A stretch of 64,000 nt of DNA from Desulfonauticus sp. (GTDB lineage: Bacteria > Desulfobacterota > Desulfovibrionia > Desulfovibrionales > Desulfonatronovibrionaceae). Positions 16,874-27,431 of this stretch are shown here, piece by piece. Where the stretch lies: positions 1 through 64,000 of the forward strand of contig JAUZRP010000070.1 in NCBI GenBank assembly GCA_030950395.1, read 5' to 3'. Both the position numbers and the translations under genes were made by a program. Below the pieces are notes generated by a model. It saw only the letters and a program-made list of their open reading frames with translations. It was not told where the DNA came from and did not search any database. How positions within the stretch are numbered: position 1 is the first letter of the stretch; every line of letters starts with the position of its first letter.

Positions 16874-18520
16874 TTAGGCATCAGGGAATAATTGGGCAGC
16901 TAACTCTCTTAATTTATATTTTTGGATCTTCCCACTTGCGGTCATAGGATATTCTTTTACAAAAGCAACGTACTTAGGAATTTTATATCTAGCTATTTTG
17001 CCTCTACAAAAATCCCTTACATCTTCTGGGGTTAATTCATATCCTTTTTTTAGTATTATAAAAGCTCCTACTTCTTCTCCATATTTTTTACTGGGAACTC
17101 CCACTACCTGAACATCTTGAATGCCTTCCATGTGATATAAAAACTCTTCTATTTCTCTGGGATAAATATTTTCTCCACCTCTTATAATCATATCTTTTAA
17201 TCGTCCTGTAATGCTCAAATAACCATCTTCGTCCATCACTCCAAGATCTCCAGAATGAAGCCAACCATCTTGATCTATTGCTTCTGCTGTAGCCTCTGGC
17301 ATATTATAATAGCCTTTCATTACATTGTATCCCCTACAACACACTTCTCCTTGCACACCTACAGGTACAGGCTCTCCAGTATTTGGATCTATCAATCTTA
17401 CCTCTATTTCTGGCATAGGTTTACCTACAGTTTCCACTCTTTTTTCAATGGGATCATCCACTCTGGTTTGAGTAATTACAGGCGAAGCTTCAGTCAATCC
17501 ATAACAAATAGTAATTTCTTTCATATACATATCATCCATTACCTGACGCATTACTTTAATAGGACATGGAGATCCAGCCATAATACCAGTACGTAAAGAA
17601 CTAAAATCAAATTTAGAAAAGCTCTTATGTTGTAAAATAGAGATAAACATAGTGGGGACACCATAAAGAGCAGTGCACTTTTCTGTCTCTATAGAAGCCA
17701 TGACCATATAAGGACTAAAATTTTCCAAAATAACTAAAGTAGAAGCGTGCGAACAAGCGGCTAATACCCCCAAAACACAGCCAAAACAATGAAACAAAGG
17801 TACTGGCAAACAGATTTTATCTTCTGGCCCAAGCCGCTGATGTTCTCCAATCCAATAACCATTATTAACGATATTATAATGAGTTAACATCACTCCCTTA
17901 GGAAAACCCGTAGTGCCAGAAGTATATTGCATGTTAACCACATCGTGAGGGGAAAGAGTTTTTTGCCTGGCCAAATATTCGGACTCACTGATCAACTTAC
18001 CCATAGCCATTAATTCAGGTAAGTTATACATCCCTCTATGTTTCTCCTGACCCAGAAAAAATACCCTTTTTAAATGAGGAAATTTTTTGGAACGTAAAAA
18101 ACCTCTTTGACTTGTCTTTAACTCTGGCACCAATTCGTACATAGTTTGCACATAGTCTGTATCACGAAACCCATCTATAAGAAAAATATTCTCTGCTTCT
18201 GATTGCTCCAAAAGATAACTCAGTTCATTTTTTTTATAATAAGTATTAACTGTCAGTAAAATTGCCCCTATTTTGGCTGTAGCAAATTGCAATACCACCC
18301 AGTAAGGCACATTTGTAGCCCAAATAGCTACCTTTTCCCCTTTTTTCACTCCCAAAGCCATAAGACCTTTGGCCATCTGATCCACAAGTTCTGAAAATTC
18401 TCTATACGTTAAACGAAAATCTCTATCCACATAAACCACAAAATCATTATCTGAATAACTTTCCACTGTTTCATCTAATAATTGCCCCAAAGTTATCTCT
18501 CGTAACGTTTTATCCCACAT
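16874..18520 (-). CDS. AMP-forming acyl-CoA synthetase
   Basis: The protein is 548 aa and activates a carboxylic acid, probably a fatty acid, with ATP and CoA. Motifs are [18 protein letters not shown] (P-loop), [33 protein letters not shown] and the C-terminal [11 protein letters not shown] with the catalytic Lys. The AGGGGAGA site fits the ATG. The XRE-cupin regulator lies immediately upstream on the same strand, which suggests control of fatty or organic acid use. Chain-length preference is unknown. Confidence 0.88.
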   Translation of the reverse strand: MWDKTLREITLGQLLDETVESYSDNDFVVYVDRDFRLTYREFSELVDQMAKGLMALGVKKGEKVAIWATNVPYWVVLQFATAKIGAILLTVNTYYKKNELSYLLEQSEAENIFLIDGFRDTDYVQTMYELVPELKTSQRGFLRSKKFPHLKRVFFLGQEKHRGMYNLPELMAMGKLISESEYLARQKTLSPHDVVNMQYTSGTTGFPKGVMLTHYNIVNNGYWIGEHQRLGPEDKICLPVPLFHCFGCVLGVLAACSHASTLVILENFSPYMVMASIETEKCTALYGVPTMFISILQHKSFSKFDFSSLRTGIMAGSPCPIKVMRQVMDDMYMKEITICYGLTEASPVITQTRVDDPIEKRVETVGKPMPEIEVRLIDPNTGEPVPVGVQGEVCCRGYNVMKGYYNMPEATAEAIDQDGWLHSGDLGVMDEDGYLSITGRLKDMIIRGGENIYPREIEEFLYHMEGIQDVQVVGVPSKKYGEEVGAFIILKKGYELTPEDVRDFCRGKIARYKIPKYVAFVKEYPMTASGKIQKYKLRELAAQLFPDA

Positions 18521-18671
18521 TGAAAATCTCCCCTAATTTAAATCTAAAAAAAACACCTGTATTTTTTTTATAAACTCTATGCAAAAAATCTAAATTTTTA
18601 ATTACATTATTAAATTATAACCAAATGTATAAACCCTAATTTTAGCTAGACAAACAAATGTCGCAAAGTAA

Positions 18672-19244
18672 TTAATTTTCAGGGAAATAAAGCACAGCAT
18701 AGATCTGAGCAGGTTTATCCCCTTTACAACATAAATAATGAGGAATTATAGAATTATAATAAACACTATCTCCTGCTTTTAAGGTATAAACATCCTGACC
18801 ATAAGTTAACTCTATTTCTCCAGAATGAACTACGATAAACTCCTCTCCTTCATGGGAAGATAATTTTTTATCCTTTGAAGATTCAGGCAATACTTCGATA
18901 AAAAATGGCTCCATGTGTCTATCACTTTTACCTTTTCCAAGGGAATAAAACCTTAAAGCTACAGGTTTATCCTTACCTTTTAAAATGCTTAACTCTTCTT
19001 CTCTTTCTTCCAATCTAATAATAAGGGGATCTTGAGTAATAGTATCGTCCAAAAAAGTTCCCAGGCGAGTACCAAGAGCTCTAGCTATTTTTAATAAAGG
19101 CCCCAAAGAAGGATATACTCCCTCTTCTTCAACTGATTTTAAAAAATCAACATCCAGACCTGTCCTTGCAGCCAATTCTTCTAGAGAAATATCTTCCATT
19201 TCCCGAAACTTTTTAATCCTGGCCCCTACTCTTTCTGTTTTCAT
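18672..19244 (-). CDS. XRE-family regulator with C-terminal cupin
   Basis: A 190-aa protein. An N-terminal helix-turn-helix (VGARIKKFREMEDISLEELAARTGLDVDFL, about residues 5-60) is followed by a cupin sensor domain (about 110-185) with the double-stranded beta-helix pattern SHEGEEFIVVHSGEIEL and LKAGDSVYYNSIIPHYL. This arrangement is typical of regulators of small-molecule catabolism. It precedes the acyl-CoA synthetase by about 150 nt and is a likely regulator of it. The ribosome site AAGGAGG is strong. Confidence 0.88.
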   Translation of the reverse strand: MKTERVGARIKKFREMEDISLEELAARTGLDVDFLKSVEEEGVYPSLGPLLKIARALGTRLGTFLDDTITQDPLIIRLEEREEELSILKGKDKPVALRFYSLGKGKSDRHMEPFFIEVLPESSKDKKLSSHEGEEFIVVHSGEIELTYGQDVYTLKAGDSVYYNSIIPHYLCCKGDKPAQIYAVLYFPEN

Positions 19245-19458
19245 TTAAACCTCCTTGTTGTTCTTACTCCAACAATAAAATAAGGTATATACTACAATAT
19301 TAAAAAACAAAAATCTACATTTTAACCATCTCTTTAACCAACCCCAACAAAATCTATCCAATATCAATTATCACTAATATGCGTTTAGCCTGCATCTTAA
19401 CCCCAAAAAAAAAAACAAACCTATAGAAACAAACATTCCATTATTGATGTGCCAAGTA

Positions 19459-20205
19459 TCAAACCTTACTACTATACTGCCAATAAATAAAATTCCTCGG
19501 TTCATTACGTAAGACAGTCAAACTTCCTTTAAATATCTTTCCAACAAACCCAAAATTTTCTGCACTCTTTTGCCACTGCACTCCTTTGTCTTTTAACTCC
19601 TTAAATACATTTTCTCCCGTAACTAATAAATTCATTTTAGGTGAAAGGTAAAAATCAAAGGCTGGCAGAACTTGATCCAGCTTTAATTCATATTTGGCCA
19701 TAAATTCTAAACATAAATCTTTTCTAAAACCCTCATCTTCTTCTATGCCTAAAATGTCTTTTATTTTGTCCAAACCAACCTTTACTTTATGCTCTAATTC
19801 TATAATTTCTTTTATTTTTTCTTCATAAGCATAAAAAAGAATCAGCACCATCTGATATTTTAAAGCTTCTTGATTTTTATTAACTACATCCTTGTTTAAA
19901 TTATCCTCTTTTAATCTTAACGCAAGCTCAGAAACTAAAGATATTATTCCTTCTGAATCTAACCCCATATTGTTGGTATAAAAATAAGTCTGCATATCTT
20001 TAATATGTTTAAACTGAGATCCAAACTCTAAACAAAAATTTAAATATGATTTAACTTCCTTATAAGACATGGGAAGATTTTCTGGAGTAAAAAAATTCTC
20101 ATCATCTACTGCTAAACCAATATTTAAAAGTTTTGCTTTGTTTTTGAGCTCACTACTTAAGTATTCTTTGTGTAAATAGGGAAAAATAATAAAATTATTT
20201 TGCAT
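19459..20205 (-). CDS. Unknown protein, 248 aa
   Basis: I do not recognise the family. The sequence is soluble, mostly helical and acidic, with no signal peptide or membrane span. A central region (about 95-170) is rich in Lys, Glu and Leu, with coiled-coil character around YEEKIKEIIELEHKVKVGLDKI. It starts 17 nt after a Cys-rich small gene, and the AAGGGG site supports the ATG, so the two form a pair downstream of rho and the M48 protease. Confidence 0.7.
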   Translation of the reverse strand: MQNNFIIFPYLHKEYLSSELKNKAKLLNIGLAVDDENFFTPENLPMSYKEVKSYLNFCLEFGSQFKHIKDMQTYFYTNNMGLDSEGIISLVSELALRLKEDNLNKDVVNKNQEALKYQMVLILFYAYEEKIKEIIELEHKVKVGLDKIKDILGIEEDEGFRKDLCLEFMAKYELKLDQVLPAFDFYLSPKMNLLVTGENVFKELKDKGVQWQKSAENFGFVGKIFKGSLTVLRNEPRNFIYWQYSSKV

Positions 20206-20222
20206 AATATACCCCTTAGCAA

Positions 20223-20582
20223 TTATTTTTCACCCCTCGTAAATAAATGACACTTACCTTTACATATAGGTAAGGTCAGCAAACAAATATCTCCATGTAG
20301 ATAAAAACAAAGTCCATCTTCCCCAGCTTTAAAAGTGGGACAATTATACATATCTTTTAATCTATCCCTATTACCCTTATCCCAAATCCTTTCTACCACC
20401 TTTAAATCAAGATGAAAAATTTCTGCTCTATCTAATAAATCTTCATATTCTCGTTCCCATTTTTTTAACACTTTACATCTAAATTCTACAAAATAACCAG
20501 GATTTAAAATTTCTTCATACAAACAAAAACCTTCTCTATAAAAAATACAATCCGTTGCTGGCAAATAAATAATATTATTCAT
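20223..20582 (-). CDS. Cys-rich protein of unknown function, 119 aa
   Basis: Eight cysteines lie at 12, 20, 36, 81, 92, 100, 107 and 111, in a C-x7-C-x15-C pattern at the N-terminus and C-x10-C-x7-C-x6-C-x3-C at the C-terminus. This is consistent with a metal or Fe-S site. There is no signal peptide. A helical stretch (about 38-78) separates the two Cys groups. I do not recognise the family. It is paired with the 248-aa gene just downstream. Confidence 0.7.
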   Translation of the reverse strand: MNNIIYLPATDCIFYREGFCLYEEILNPGYFVEFRCKVLKKWEREYEDLLDRAEIFHLDLKVVERIWDKGNRDRLKDMYNCPTFKAGEDGLCFYLHGDICLLTLPICKGKCHLFTRGEK

Positions 20583-20638
20583 CGCATAATCTATAAACTA
20601 TAGTTGAACAAAAATATAGGTTGAATGTGTTGTAAAAA

Positions 20639-22009
20639 TCAAAAAGGTTTAGAAATAAGTTTATATTGCTTTTCTAATTTTTCTAATTCTTTTTTATCTT
20701 CTAAAGTCTTTTGTAAAGATTTGGCTTTTTTAAAATGAAATTTAAATTGCTGAAATCTATGTTCCAACAAATAAGCATAAGCTAAATGCAAATGTGCCAA
20801 AAACATTTTCCCCTGTTTACCATAAAAAATACCTACAATCTCATGAGCTTTTGGATCAAAAGACATATTTTTTAAAGCTTCCTGAAAATATTTAGAGGCA
20901 TTTGGCACATCACCCTTCTCAGCTAAGGCTCTAGCATAATAAAACATAGTTAAACTATCTTCTGGATTTAACAATAAAGCCCGTTGTAGATTATTTAGGG
21001 CTTCATTTAATTTGCCAAATTTATAATAAAATATTCCAGCTTCTCTATAAAACACAGAATTTTTGCAAGATGATTTTTCTAATACTATAAAACACCTCTT
21101 GGCTTTATTTAATTTATTTAGTCTCGTATAAAGAATACCTTTACCTAATGTAGAATAACAATCATTATTCTTAAAAAAAGAAAAAGCTATTTCTGGTTCA
21201 CTGTATTTGGCCATTAATAAGGTCTGAACTATTTTTAATTTATTACTTTTAATTAATTTTGGCTTGACGTGTAATCTGGTAAGACGATCTTTTAAGTAAT
21301 TGATCCTTTCTTCTATACCAGGATGAGTGGACATATAAGTAGGAATACTCGCCCCACTAAGCCACTTTTGCCTTCGTATCTTTTCAAAAATCAACACCAT
21401 CCCCCAGGGATTATACCCCGCTTTGAGCAGGTAATTTAGGCCTATCTGATCTGCTTCCCGTTCATCATCTCTACTATACTTCAATAGTGCAGTTTGTCCT
21501 CCCGCAAGAGAACCTACTATTAAAGCCTGTCCTGCTTGTGTATTCCCGCCCACAAAAATCCCGGCCAAAAGGGTCAACATGGTGCCAAGTCCAATCAATC
21601 TGGAACGCTCAATATTTTTCGCCACGTGTCTTTGAGTAAGATGAGCAAGCTCATGAGCTAAAACTCCTGCCAATTCACTATCTGAATCCACATGAACAAT
21701 CATCCCGGAATAGACCACCATGTATCCTGCCAGCGTGGCAAAGGCATTCATAGAATTGTTGTTCACCACGTCAACTTCAATTTTAAACGGATAATTAGGG
21801 ACGGTCCGGGCTAATCTCTGAACAATATTGCGCACATAACTCACAATTTCTGGGTCTTGAATAAGGGGAAAATGCGAACGAATGTATTGTTTGAACTTAC
21901 GCCCTAATTCAGCTTCTTTGCTTAAGCTAAATTCAGGGAGAAAGGCCCAGCTATTAACAGAAAAAAACAAAACCCCCGCAAGTAAAAAAGAAAAAACTCT
22001 AAAAATCAT
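20639..22009 (-). CDS. Periplasmic M48 metalloprotease with TPRs (BepA-like)
   Basis: A 456-aa protein with a signal peptide ending NSWA at 22. The M48 zinc site is HELAH at 119-123, with the third ligand in EREADQIG near 188. The C-terminal half carries tetratricopeptide repeats (for example [18 protein letters not shown]). The architecture matches BepA/YfgC, which degrades or assists stalled outer membrane proteins including LptD. It overlaps the rho stop by 4 nt (ATGA), so translation is coupled to rho. Confidence 0.88.
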   Translation of the reverse strand: MIFRVFSFLLAGVLFFSVNSWAFLPEFSLSKEAELGRKFKQYIRSHFPLIQDPEIVSYVRNIVQRLARTVPNYPFKIEVDVVNNNSMNAFATLAGYMVVYSGMIVHVDSDSELAGVLAHELAHLTQRHVAKNIERSRLIGLGTMLTLLAGIFVGGNTQAGQALIVGSLAGGQTALLKYSRDDEREADQIGLNYLLKAGYNPWGMVLIFEKIRRQKWLSGASIPTYMSTHPGIEERINYLKDRLTRLHVKPKLIKSNKLKIVQTLLMAKYSEPEIAFSFFKNNDCYSTLGKGILYTRLNKLNKAKRCFIVLEKSSCKNSVFYREAGIFYYKFGKLNEALNNLQRALLLNPEDSLTMFYYARALAEKGDVPNASKYFQEALKNMSFDPKAHEIVGIFYGKQGKMFLAHLHLAYAYLLEHRFQQFKFHFKKAKSLQKTLEDKKELEKLEKQYKLISKPF

Positions 22010-23253
22010 TTATTCATCATATCCAAAAATTCTTTATTGGATTTAGTTCCCTTCATTTTGTCCAAGAGAAATTCCATACTTTCTAAAGGATTCATAGGAG
22101 CAAGCACTTTTCTCAAAATCCAGACCCTAGTTAAAACATCTGGAGGTAATAAAAGCTCTTCTTTTCTCGTCCCAGACCTATTGATATCAATAGCAGGAAA
22201 AACTCGTTTTTCTGCTAAGTGCCTGTCCAAATACAAGTCCATATTTCCCGTACCTTTAAATTCTTCAAAAATAACTTCGTCCATTCTGGAACCAGTATCT
22301 ATAAGAGCAGTGGCAATAATAGTTAAACTTCCACCTTCTTCAATGTTTCTGGCAGCGCCAAAGAATCTTTTAGGACGTTGTAAGGCATTGGCGTCCAGGC
22401 CACCAGAAAGCACCCTTCCAGAAGAAGGTGTAACAGCATTATAAGCTCTGGCCAAACGGGTAATACTATCTAACAAAATAACCACATCCTTTTTTCTCTC
22501 CACTAAACGTTTGGCCTTTTCAATAACCATCTCAGCTACTTGTACATGCCTTTGAGGTGGTTCGTCAAACGTGGAACTAATAACCTCTGCTTTTACTGTT
22601 CTGTCCATATCAGTTACTTCTTCTGGTCTTTCGTCAATCAAAAGAACAATTAAATATACATCAGGATGATTGGCATTTATAGAATTAGCAATGGTCTGTA
22701 AAAGCATTGTTTTACCTGTCCTTGGTGGAGCAACGATCAGTGCTCTTTGACCTTTTCCTATAGGTGTCAACAAATCAATTATCCTGGAAGAATAATTTTC
22801 TGCTCCATTTTCAATAATAAAACGTTCGTTAGGATAAATAGGAGTTAAATTATCAAAAGAAATAATATTGCGAATCTCTTCTGGAGGAGCAAAACATACT
22901 TCATTAATTCTTAACAACGCAAAATAACGTTCTGCTTCTTTGGGAGGACGTATTTGCCCAGAAATAACATCTCCAGTCCTAAGACCAAATTTTCTAATCT
23001 GAGAAGGAGACACATAAATATCATCAGGCCCTGGCATATAACTATACAAAGGTGAACGCAAAAAACCAAAACCATCTGGCAAAATTTCCAAAACCCCTTC
23101 GCCATAAATATTTCCATTCTGGGCTGCACAGGCTTTTAAAATAGAAAAAATCAGCTCCTGTTTAGTTAAACCACTTGGATTTTCTAACTTAAGTTCAGAA
23201 GCTAATTCCATCAACTCTGACATAGACTTTTTTTTCAACTCAGACAAATTCAT
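22006..23253 (-). CDS. rho: Transcription termination factor Rho
   Basis: This RNA-dependent ATPase releases RNA from RNA polymerase. The protein is 415 aa, with an N-terminal Rho_N helical domain (1-45), the cold-shock-like RNA-binding domain with [22 protein letters not shown] (60-82), Walker A APPRTGKT at 175-182, and the Q/R-loop regions near [11 protein letters not shown] and [22 protein letters not shown]. The ribosome site GAGGAG precedes the ATG. It is followed by the M48 gene with a 4-nt overlap. Confidence 0.96.
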   Translation of the reverse strand: MNLSELKKKSMSELMELASELKLENPSGLTKQELIFSILKACAAQNGNIYGEGVLEILPDGFGFLRSPLYSYMPGPDDIYVSPSQIRKFGLRTGDVISGQIRPPKEAERYFALLRINEVCFAPPEEIRNIISFDNLTPIYPNERFIIENGAENYSSRIIDLLTPIGKGQRALIVAPPRTGKTMLLQTIANSINANHPDVYLIVLLIDERPEEVTDMDRTVKAEVISSTFDEPPQRHVQVAEMVIEKAKRLVERKKDVVILLDSITRLARAYNAVTPSSGRVLSGGLDANALQRPKRFFGAARNIEEGGSLTIIATALIDTGSRMDEVIFEEFKGTGNMDLYLDRHLAEKRVFPAIDINRSGTRKEELLLPPDVLTRVWILRKVLAPMNPLESMEFLLDKMKGTKSNKEFLDMMNK

Positions 23254-23780
23254 AAATTCCTAACTCCTCATTTTTAATTTTATTTTTTATAATATAAAAA
23301 ATTTTTTTCAACTAGTGAAAAGAGACTAATAATAAAAATTGCCCCCTATACTCTTAACCCTCACTTAGTTATACAACTCCTTACAGATTTTCTTTACAAA
23401 TAGACCTTGTTGTTAATTTATAGTTTTTTGCGAGATACTTATTCCTTATTATAGAAAACACAGAATTTTTAAATTTAACTTGAATAATTTTTGGATTATA
23501 CAACTTGATTATAAAACTGACGATGGGTTGAAACTATTCCTAAAGATTATTTTTTTGATATAACGACAACAATAAATTACATTTTTAAGACGTAACTGCA
23601 AATGACCAAAATTTGAGTTGTTGATTAAATTGTAAAATTATAAATTTTTGAAAAAAATTTTTCTTGTTAAATACATATAACTGCCTAAAATAATTTTAAC
23701 AGTTGAATCCTTTTAAAGCAATTAAAAATTATGTTTAATTTTTAATATAATAAATATTATTCAACAATGCAACTGCTTAT
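23254..23780. other. Intergenic between carD and rho
   Basis: About 530 nt of very AT-rich DNA with no credible gene. The left part (23254-23330) should hold the rho promoter. The part nearer carD holds a copy of the AACTGCAAAA-ended element. Nothing else could be identified. Confidence 0.6.
23589..23735 (+). repeat. Dispersed AACTGCAAAA-ended element, copy 2
   Basis: It begins GACGTAACTGCAAA, has a GATTAAATTGTAAAATTATAA stretch, the core GAAAAAAATTTTTCTTGTTAAAT, and ends TAAAATAATTTTAACAGTTGAA. The order of blocks matches copy 1 (2470) and the reversed copy at 58811. Inverted ends AACTGC...CAGTT are visible. Confidence 0.6.
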
Positions 23781-24332
23781 TTAACCTTGATCCTCTTCTG
23801 ATTTATCATCATCTTCTTCTTTCTCTTGCTTTTTTTTCTTTAAAATATCAGCAAACAATTCTTCTACTTTATTTTTAACTTCATTTTGAGGTATGTTCAA
23901 CGCATAAGAAAGTTCCATAGAAATTAAAGACATAGCATTTTCCAATAATCTTCTTTCCCCAAAAGACAATTCTTTATCTTTACTAATAAGATACAGCTCT
24001 TTCAACACGTAAGCAACATCTTTTAAATCACTACTTTTTAATTTTTCAGAATATTCTCTATAACGCCTATTCCAGTTTTGTCCAGTATAACCAGTAAAAT
24101 CCGTTCTGTCTTTTAAGAAATTTAAAATTTCCTCTCCCTGTTTCTTAGTATAAACAGAACGTAAACCAACATTTTTCGCATTTTTAACAGGAACCATTAA
24201 TTTCACATTATTACTTAAAATCCTCACAATGTATAATTGAGTCTTGACGCCCCCAATTTCCTGCTCTTCTATCTTTTCTACCATTCCAACCCCTTGAGCA
24301 GGATATACCACCAACTCTCCTACATTAAACAC
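23781..24332 (-). CDS. carD: CarD family RNA polymerase-binding regulator
   Basis: A 183-aa protein. The N-terminal RNA polymerase-interacting domain is MFNVGELVVYPAQGVG...IGGVKTQLYIVRIL; the helical C-terminal domain has the GQNWNRRYREYSEKLKS motif typical of CarD DNA binding. CarD-type proteins stabilise open promoter complexes, often at rRNA and housekeeping genes. The start is GTG (24330-24332), preceded by GGAGG at 8 nt. The C-terminus is a highly acidic tail. Confidence 0.93.
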   Translation of the reverse strand: MFNVGELVVYPAQGVGMVEKIEEQEIGGVKTQLYIVRILSNNVKLMVPVKNAKNVGLRSVYTKKQGEEILNFLKDRTDFTGYTGQNWNRRYREYSEKLKSSDLKDVAYVLKELYLISKDKELSFGERRLLENAMSLISMELSYALNIPQNEVKNKVEELFADILKKKKQEKEEDDDKSEEDQG

Positions 24333-24797
24333 AATTAAAACCTCCGACGACGATAATTAGACTTTCTAAAAATATCAAACTATTCAATATAAAAATTAAT
24401 TTAAACTTTAAACAAAACTAAAATTATTTCCATCTATAACAAAAATTTTTTCGTTTTTCAACTCTCTCTAAAATTTTTAACAGAATTATTGCAAATAAAA
24501 ATGCTATTTTCCTTTATCAATAAAGAGAAATTATGCAATAAATTTTATCTCCAAATCACCCTCTAATTCTAATCTCTACTAAACTAAAACAAATTTGATT
24601 TAGCCTGAATAGAATTCTATTTATCCTAAAATTAAAAATAAGTCTATGCTTTTTATTTTGATTTAGGAAATTCAAGAAGATAAAATCCTTTCCTTTGGTT
24701 TAAGGCTAAAAAAACATCTTATCTTAATTATTTTAGTCTAGCTCGCCTTAAACTTTTAGCAAACCTTATAACCTATTAAAATTATTGAATTTTCAAA
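24333..24797. other. Intergenic between pth and carD
   Basis: About 465 nt of AT-rich DNA without a credible open frame. The carD promoter is expected here. I see no tandem array, no strong hairpin and no recognisable RNA. Confidence 0.6.
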
Positions 24798-25391
24798 TCA
24801 AAAAAACGTATTTTTGGCATTAAATTTTTCCTGAGCGTAGTGAAAACCTTTGTCAAGACAGGTAAAAACAGCTTGTTTGGAAACATCTAAAATTTTATCC
24901 AAGACTTTTTTTTGTTCTGAATAAAAACCAGACAAAACAAAACTAGCGATATCCTCGTCCCTCATCGGACGACCAATACCTATTCTTAATCTCAAAAAAT
25001 TTTTATCTTTTAAAGCCTGACAGATGGATTTTAAACCATTATGGCCAGCAGTACCACCACCTGCTTTTAATTTTATCCGGCCAAAAGGCAAGTCAAGTTC
25101 ATCATGAACGACTAGTATTTCTGAAGGTAATATCTTCAAATAGCGAACAATCTGACTAACAGCCACTCCACTCTCATTCATATAAGTCAGAGGTTTTAAG
25201 AAACTACACTTAATAATTTTTTCATCTATAGTTAAGCTAGCTGAAAAAAATTCCCCATAAGAAAATTTTTTAAAAGAAAAAACTAAATTATCAGAACAAA
25301 GGCACCTATCAATTACTTTAAATCCTACATTATGTCTAGTATCTTTATATTTTATTCCAGGATTTCCCAATCCAACTATTAATTTTACCAT
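24798..25391 (-). CDS. pth: Peptidyl-tRNA hydrolase
   Basis: It releases peptides from peptidyl-tRNA that drops off the ribosome. The protein is 197 aa, with GLGNPGIKYKDTRHNVGF (catalytic His20), FLKPLTYMNESG, VHDELDLPFGRIKLKAGGG and GHNGLKSI. It lies downstream of rplY, the usual neighbour, with a terminator-like hairpin between them. Confidence 0.95.
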   Translation of the reverse strand: MVKLIVGLGNPGIKYKDTRHNVGFKVIDRCLCSDNLVFSFKKFSYGEFFSASLTIDEKIIKCSFLKPLTYMNESGVAVSQIVRYLKILPSEILVVHDELDLPFGRIKLKAGGGTAGHNGLKSICQALKDKNFLRLRIGIGRPMRDEDIASFVLSGFYSEQKKVLDKILDVSKQAVFTCLDKGFHYAQEKFNAKNTFF

Positions 25392-25739
25392 TTTCTAAGT
25401 CTTAAGTAAAAGATATCGAAATGTGCTTGTGGCAACAAGAAGGCTAACGCGCGCCAAAAACAAAAATAAAACCTCGCTTTAATTAAGCTTGGCTAAGTAA
25501 CGTAAGAATAAAAATCTTCTTGGACCAAAAAACATTTAAAATTTAAACATTAAACCTGTTAGCCACCTATAAAACTTCAGAAGCAACGTATCCAATCATC
25601 TAACTAAACCCAGTAAATACTCCTAACAAAACACTTTTTATTTTCTAAAATAAAAGCCCCTTTAAAAAAGGGGCTTTTAAAACAAAAACTATCTCCATAT
25701 ATCCAAATTTAAGCTTTGGGCAAAAGTTTTTCATTCAAG
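25392..25739. other. Intergenic between rplY and pth
   Basis: About 350 nt. It holds the strong hairpin at 25652-25678 just after rplY. The remainder has no visible gene; a pth promoter is expected in the part nearer 25400. Confidence 0.6.
25652..25678 (-). terminator. Intrinsic terminator after rplY
   Basis: A 12-bp perfect stem AAAAGCCCCTTT/AAAGGGGCTTTT encloses a 3-nt loop. On the minus strand it is followed by a T-rich run (TTTTATTTT). It lies about 60 nt past the rplY stop, so it ends the degP...prs-rplY transcript ahead of pth. The A-run on the other side could also let it work on the plus strand. Confidence 0.85.
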
Positions 25740-26348
25740 TTAAGCTTCCTCTTCGGTCTCTTCTTCAGTTTCTTCCTCTTCTTTTTCTGGCTCTACTACT
25801 CCCACCACAGCAAAATTTTCCTCAAAAATTGGTCTTATTCCTTCTGGAAAAGGAATTTCGTCTATGTGTAAATTTTGATTTATATCCAAATCTGTTACAT
25901 CTATTTCTATATGTTCAGGAATATTCAAAGGTAAACATTTTACTTCTAATTCTTCTCTAAATACTTCCAGAACTCCACCTTTTTCTACTCCCTTTGCCTT
26001 CCCTATAATTTTAATAGGAATAAGCATCTCCACTTCTTCTCTTAAGTTGGGACCATAAAAATCTATGTGAACTATTTGTTCTTTTACTGGATGTTTTTCC
26101 ACGTCCCAGATCAAAGCTTGATACTTTTGAGGTTCTTCACCATTTCTTACTTCAAGTTCAATTACATTAGTAGTACCAGCTTGGTGCCAAACCTTTAAAA
26201 AAGAACCTGTCTTCACCTGTAACAAAACATTTTTCCCCTCAAAATCATAATAAACAGCGGGAATGTAGCCTTGTTTACGCAATTTTCTGTTAAATTCTTT
26301 ACCTGTTTTCTCTCTTTTTTCTACCTGCAAATTAATCATTTCCGCCAT
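25740..26348 (-). CDS. rplY: 50S ribosomal protein bL25 (CTC form)
   Basis: It binds 5S rRNA in the large subunit. The protein is 202 aa: an N-terminal L25 domain (about 1-95, with KREKTGKEFNRKLRKQGYIPAVYY) and a C-terminal TL5/CTC beta domain (about 95-185). It ends in an acidic Glu/Thr tail. The long CTC form is common outside the Enterobacteria. It starts 21 nt after prs, so it is in the same transcript. Confidence 0.94.
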   Translation of the reverse strand: MAEMINLQVEKREKTGKEFNRKLRKQGYIPAVYYDFEGKNVLLQVKTGSFLKVWHQAGTTNVIELEVRNGEEPQKYQALIWDVEKHPVKEQIVHIDFYGPNLREEVEMLIPIKIIGKAKGVEKGGVLEVFREELEVKCLPLNIPEHIEIDVTDLDINQNLHIDEIPFPEGIRPIFEENFAVVGVVEPEKEEEETEEETEEEA

Positions 26349-26369
26349 ATTTTAACTCCTTCAATAACA

Positions 26370-27323
26370 TTACTTAAATCTAGAAAACAACACACTAACA
26401 GAAGATTCTGTGTGTATATTGTGAATTGCTTTAGCAATAAGACTAGCCACTGATATCACTTTAATTTTGTTACATTCTTTCTCTTTGCCTTTTAAAGGAA
26501 TAGTATCTGTAACAATAATTTCCTTAAAACAAGACTGGTTTAATCTTTCTATAGCTGGTCCTGACAAAACAGGATGAGTAGCACAAGCATAAACTTCTTT
26601 TACCCCGCTTTCCTTTAAAACTCTTCCTGCTTCAACCATGGTCCCTGCAGTATCGATCATATCGTCCAACACAACAGCTACTTTTCCTTCTACTTCTCCA
26701 ATTACCCTCATAGCATGCGCTTCATTTGGGGTATCTCTACGCTTGTCTATAATAGCCAAATTAGCCCCCAACCTCTTGGCATAAGCCCGCGCCCTTTCTG
26801 TCCCCCCTGCATCAGGAGAAACTATCACCAAATCTCCCTCAATAGTTGACATGTATTCTAACAAAACTTCTGCAGCGTAAAGATTGTCCACAGGAATATT
26901 AAAAAAACCTTGAATCTGACCAGCATGCAAATCAACTGTCAGTACTCTATTTACACCAGCTACTGTAATAAAATCTGCCACTAACTTAGCACTAATAGGC
27001 ACCCTGGGCACAACTTTTCTATCTTGCCTTGCATAACCATAATAAGGAACTACAGCAGTTACTCTTCCAACACTAGCCCTTTTTAAGGCATCTAAAATTA
27101 GACATAACTCCATCAAATTATGATTTACAGGAAAACAAGTAGGCTGGATAACAAAAACATCATCCCCCCTCATGTTATCGCCAATCTCTATCCTTATCTC
27201 TCCATCACTAAAGGTCGTAACTAAAGTGGGAGATAATTTCATCCCCAGATAATCGCAAATTGCCTTTGCAAGTTCTGGATTTGCTGTGCCAGTAATAATT
27301 TTTAGTTCACCATACTTAGACAT
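26370..27323 (-). CDS. prs: Ribose-phosphate pyrophosphokinase
   Basis: It makes PRPP from ribose 5-phosphate and ATP for nucleotide, His and Trp synthesis. The protein is 317 aa, with [11 protein letters not shown], the flexible-loop [15 protein letters not shown], and the PRPP loop [13 protein letters not shown]. The order ispE, tRNA-Gln, prs, rplY, pth is a familiar arrangement in related deltaproteobacteria. Confidence 0.96.
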   Translation of the reverse strand: MSKYGELKIITGTANPELAKAICDYLGMKLSPTLVTTFSDGEIRIEIGDNMRGDDVFVIQPTCFPVNHNLMELCLILDALKRASVGRVTAVVPYYGYARQDRKVVPRVPISAKLVADFITVAGVNRVLTVDLHAGQIQGFFNIPVDNLYAAEVLLEYMSTIEGDLVIVSPDAGGTERARAYAKRLGANLAIIDKRRDTPNEAHAMRVIGEVEGKVAVVLDDMIDTAGTMVEAGRVLKESGVKEVYACATHPVLSGPAIERLNQSCFKEIIVTDTIPLKGKEKECNKIKVISVASLIAKAIHNIHTESSVSVLFSRFK

Positions 27324-27342
27324 TTTTAGAACCCTAAAAAAA

Positions 27343-27417
27343 TGGCTGGGGCGGAAGGATTCGAACCCTCGAATGACGGGACCAAAACCCGTTGCCTTAC
27401 CGCTTGGCGACGCCCCA
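27343..27417 (-). tRNA. tRNA-Gln (anticodon TTG)
   Basis: Read on the minus strand it begins TGGGGCG and ends CGCCCCA-G-CCA, giving a 7-bp acceptor stem and an encoded CCA. The anticodon loop is TTTTGGT within a CGGG/CCCG-type stem, giving anticodon TTG. The T arm has GGTTCGAATCC. It lies between ispE and prs. Confidence 0.95.
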
Positions 27418-27431
27418 GCAAGGATGTTTTC

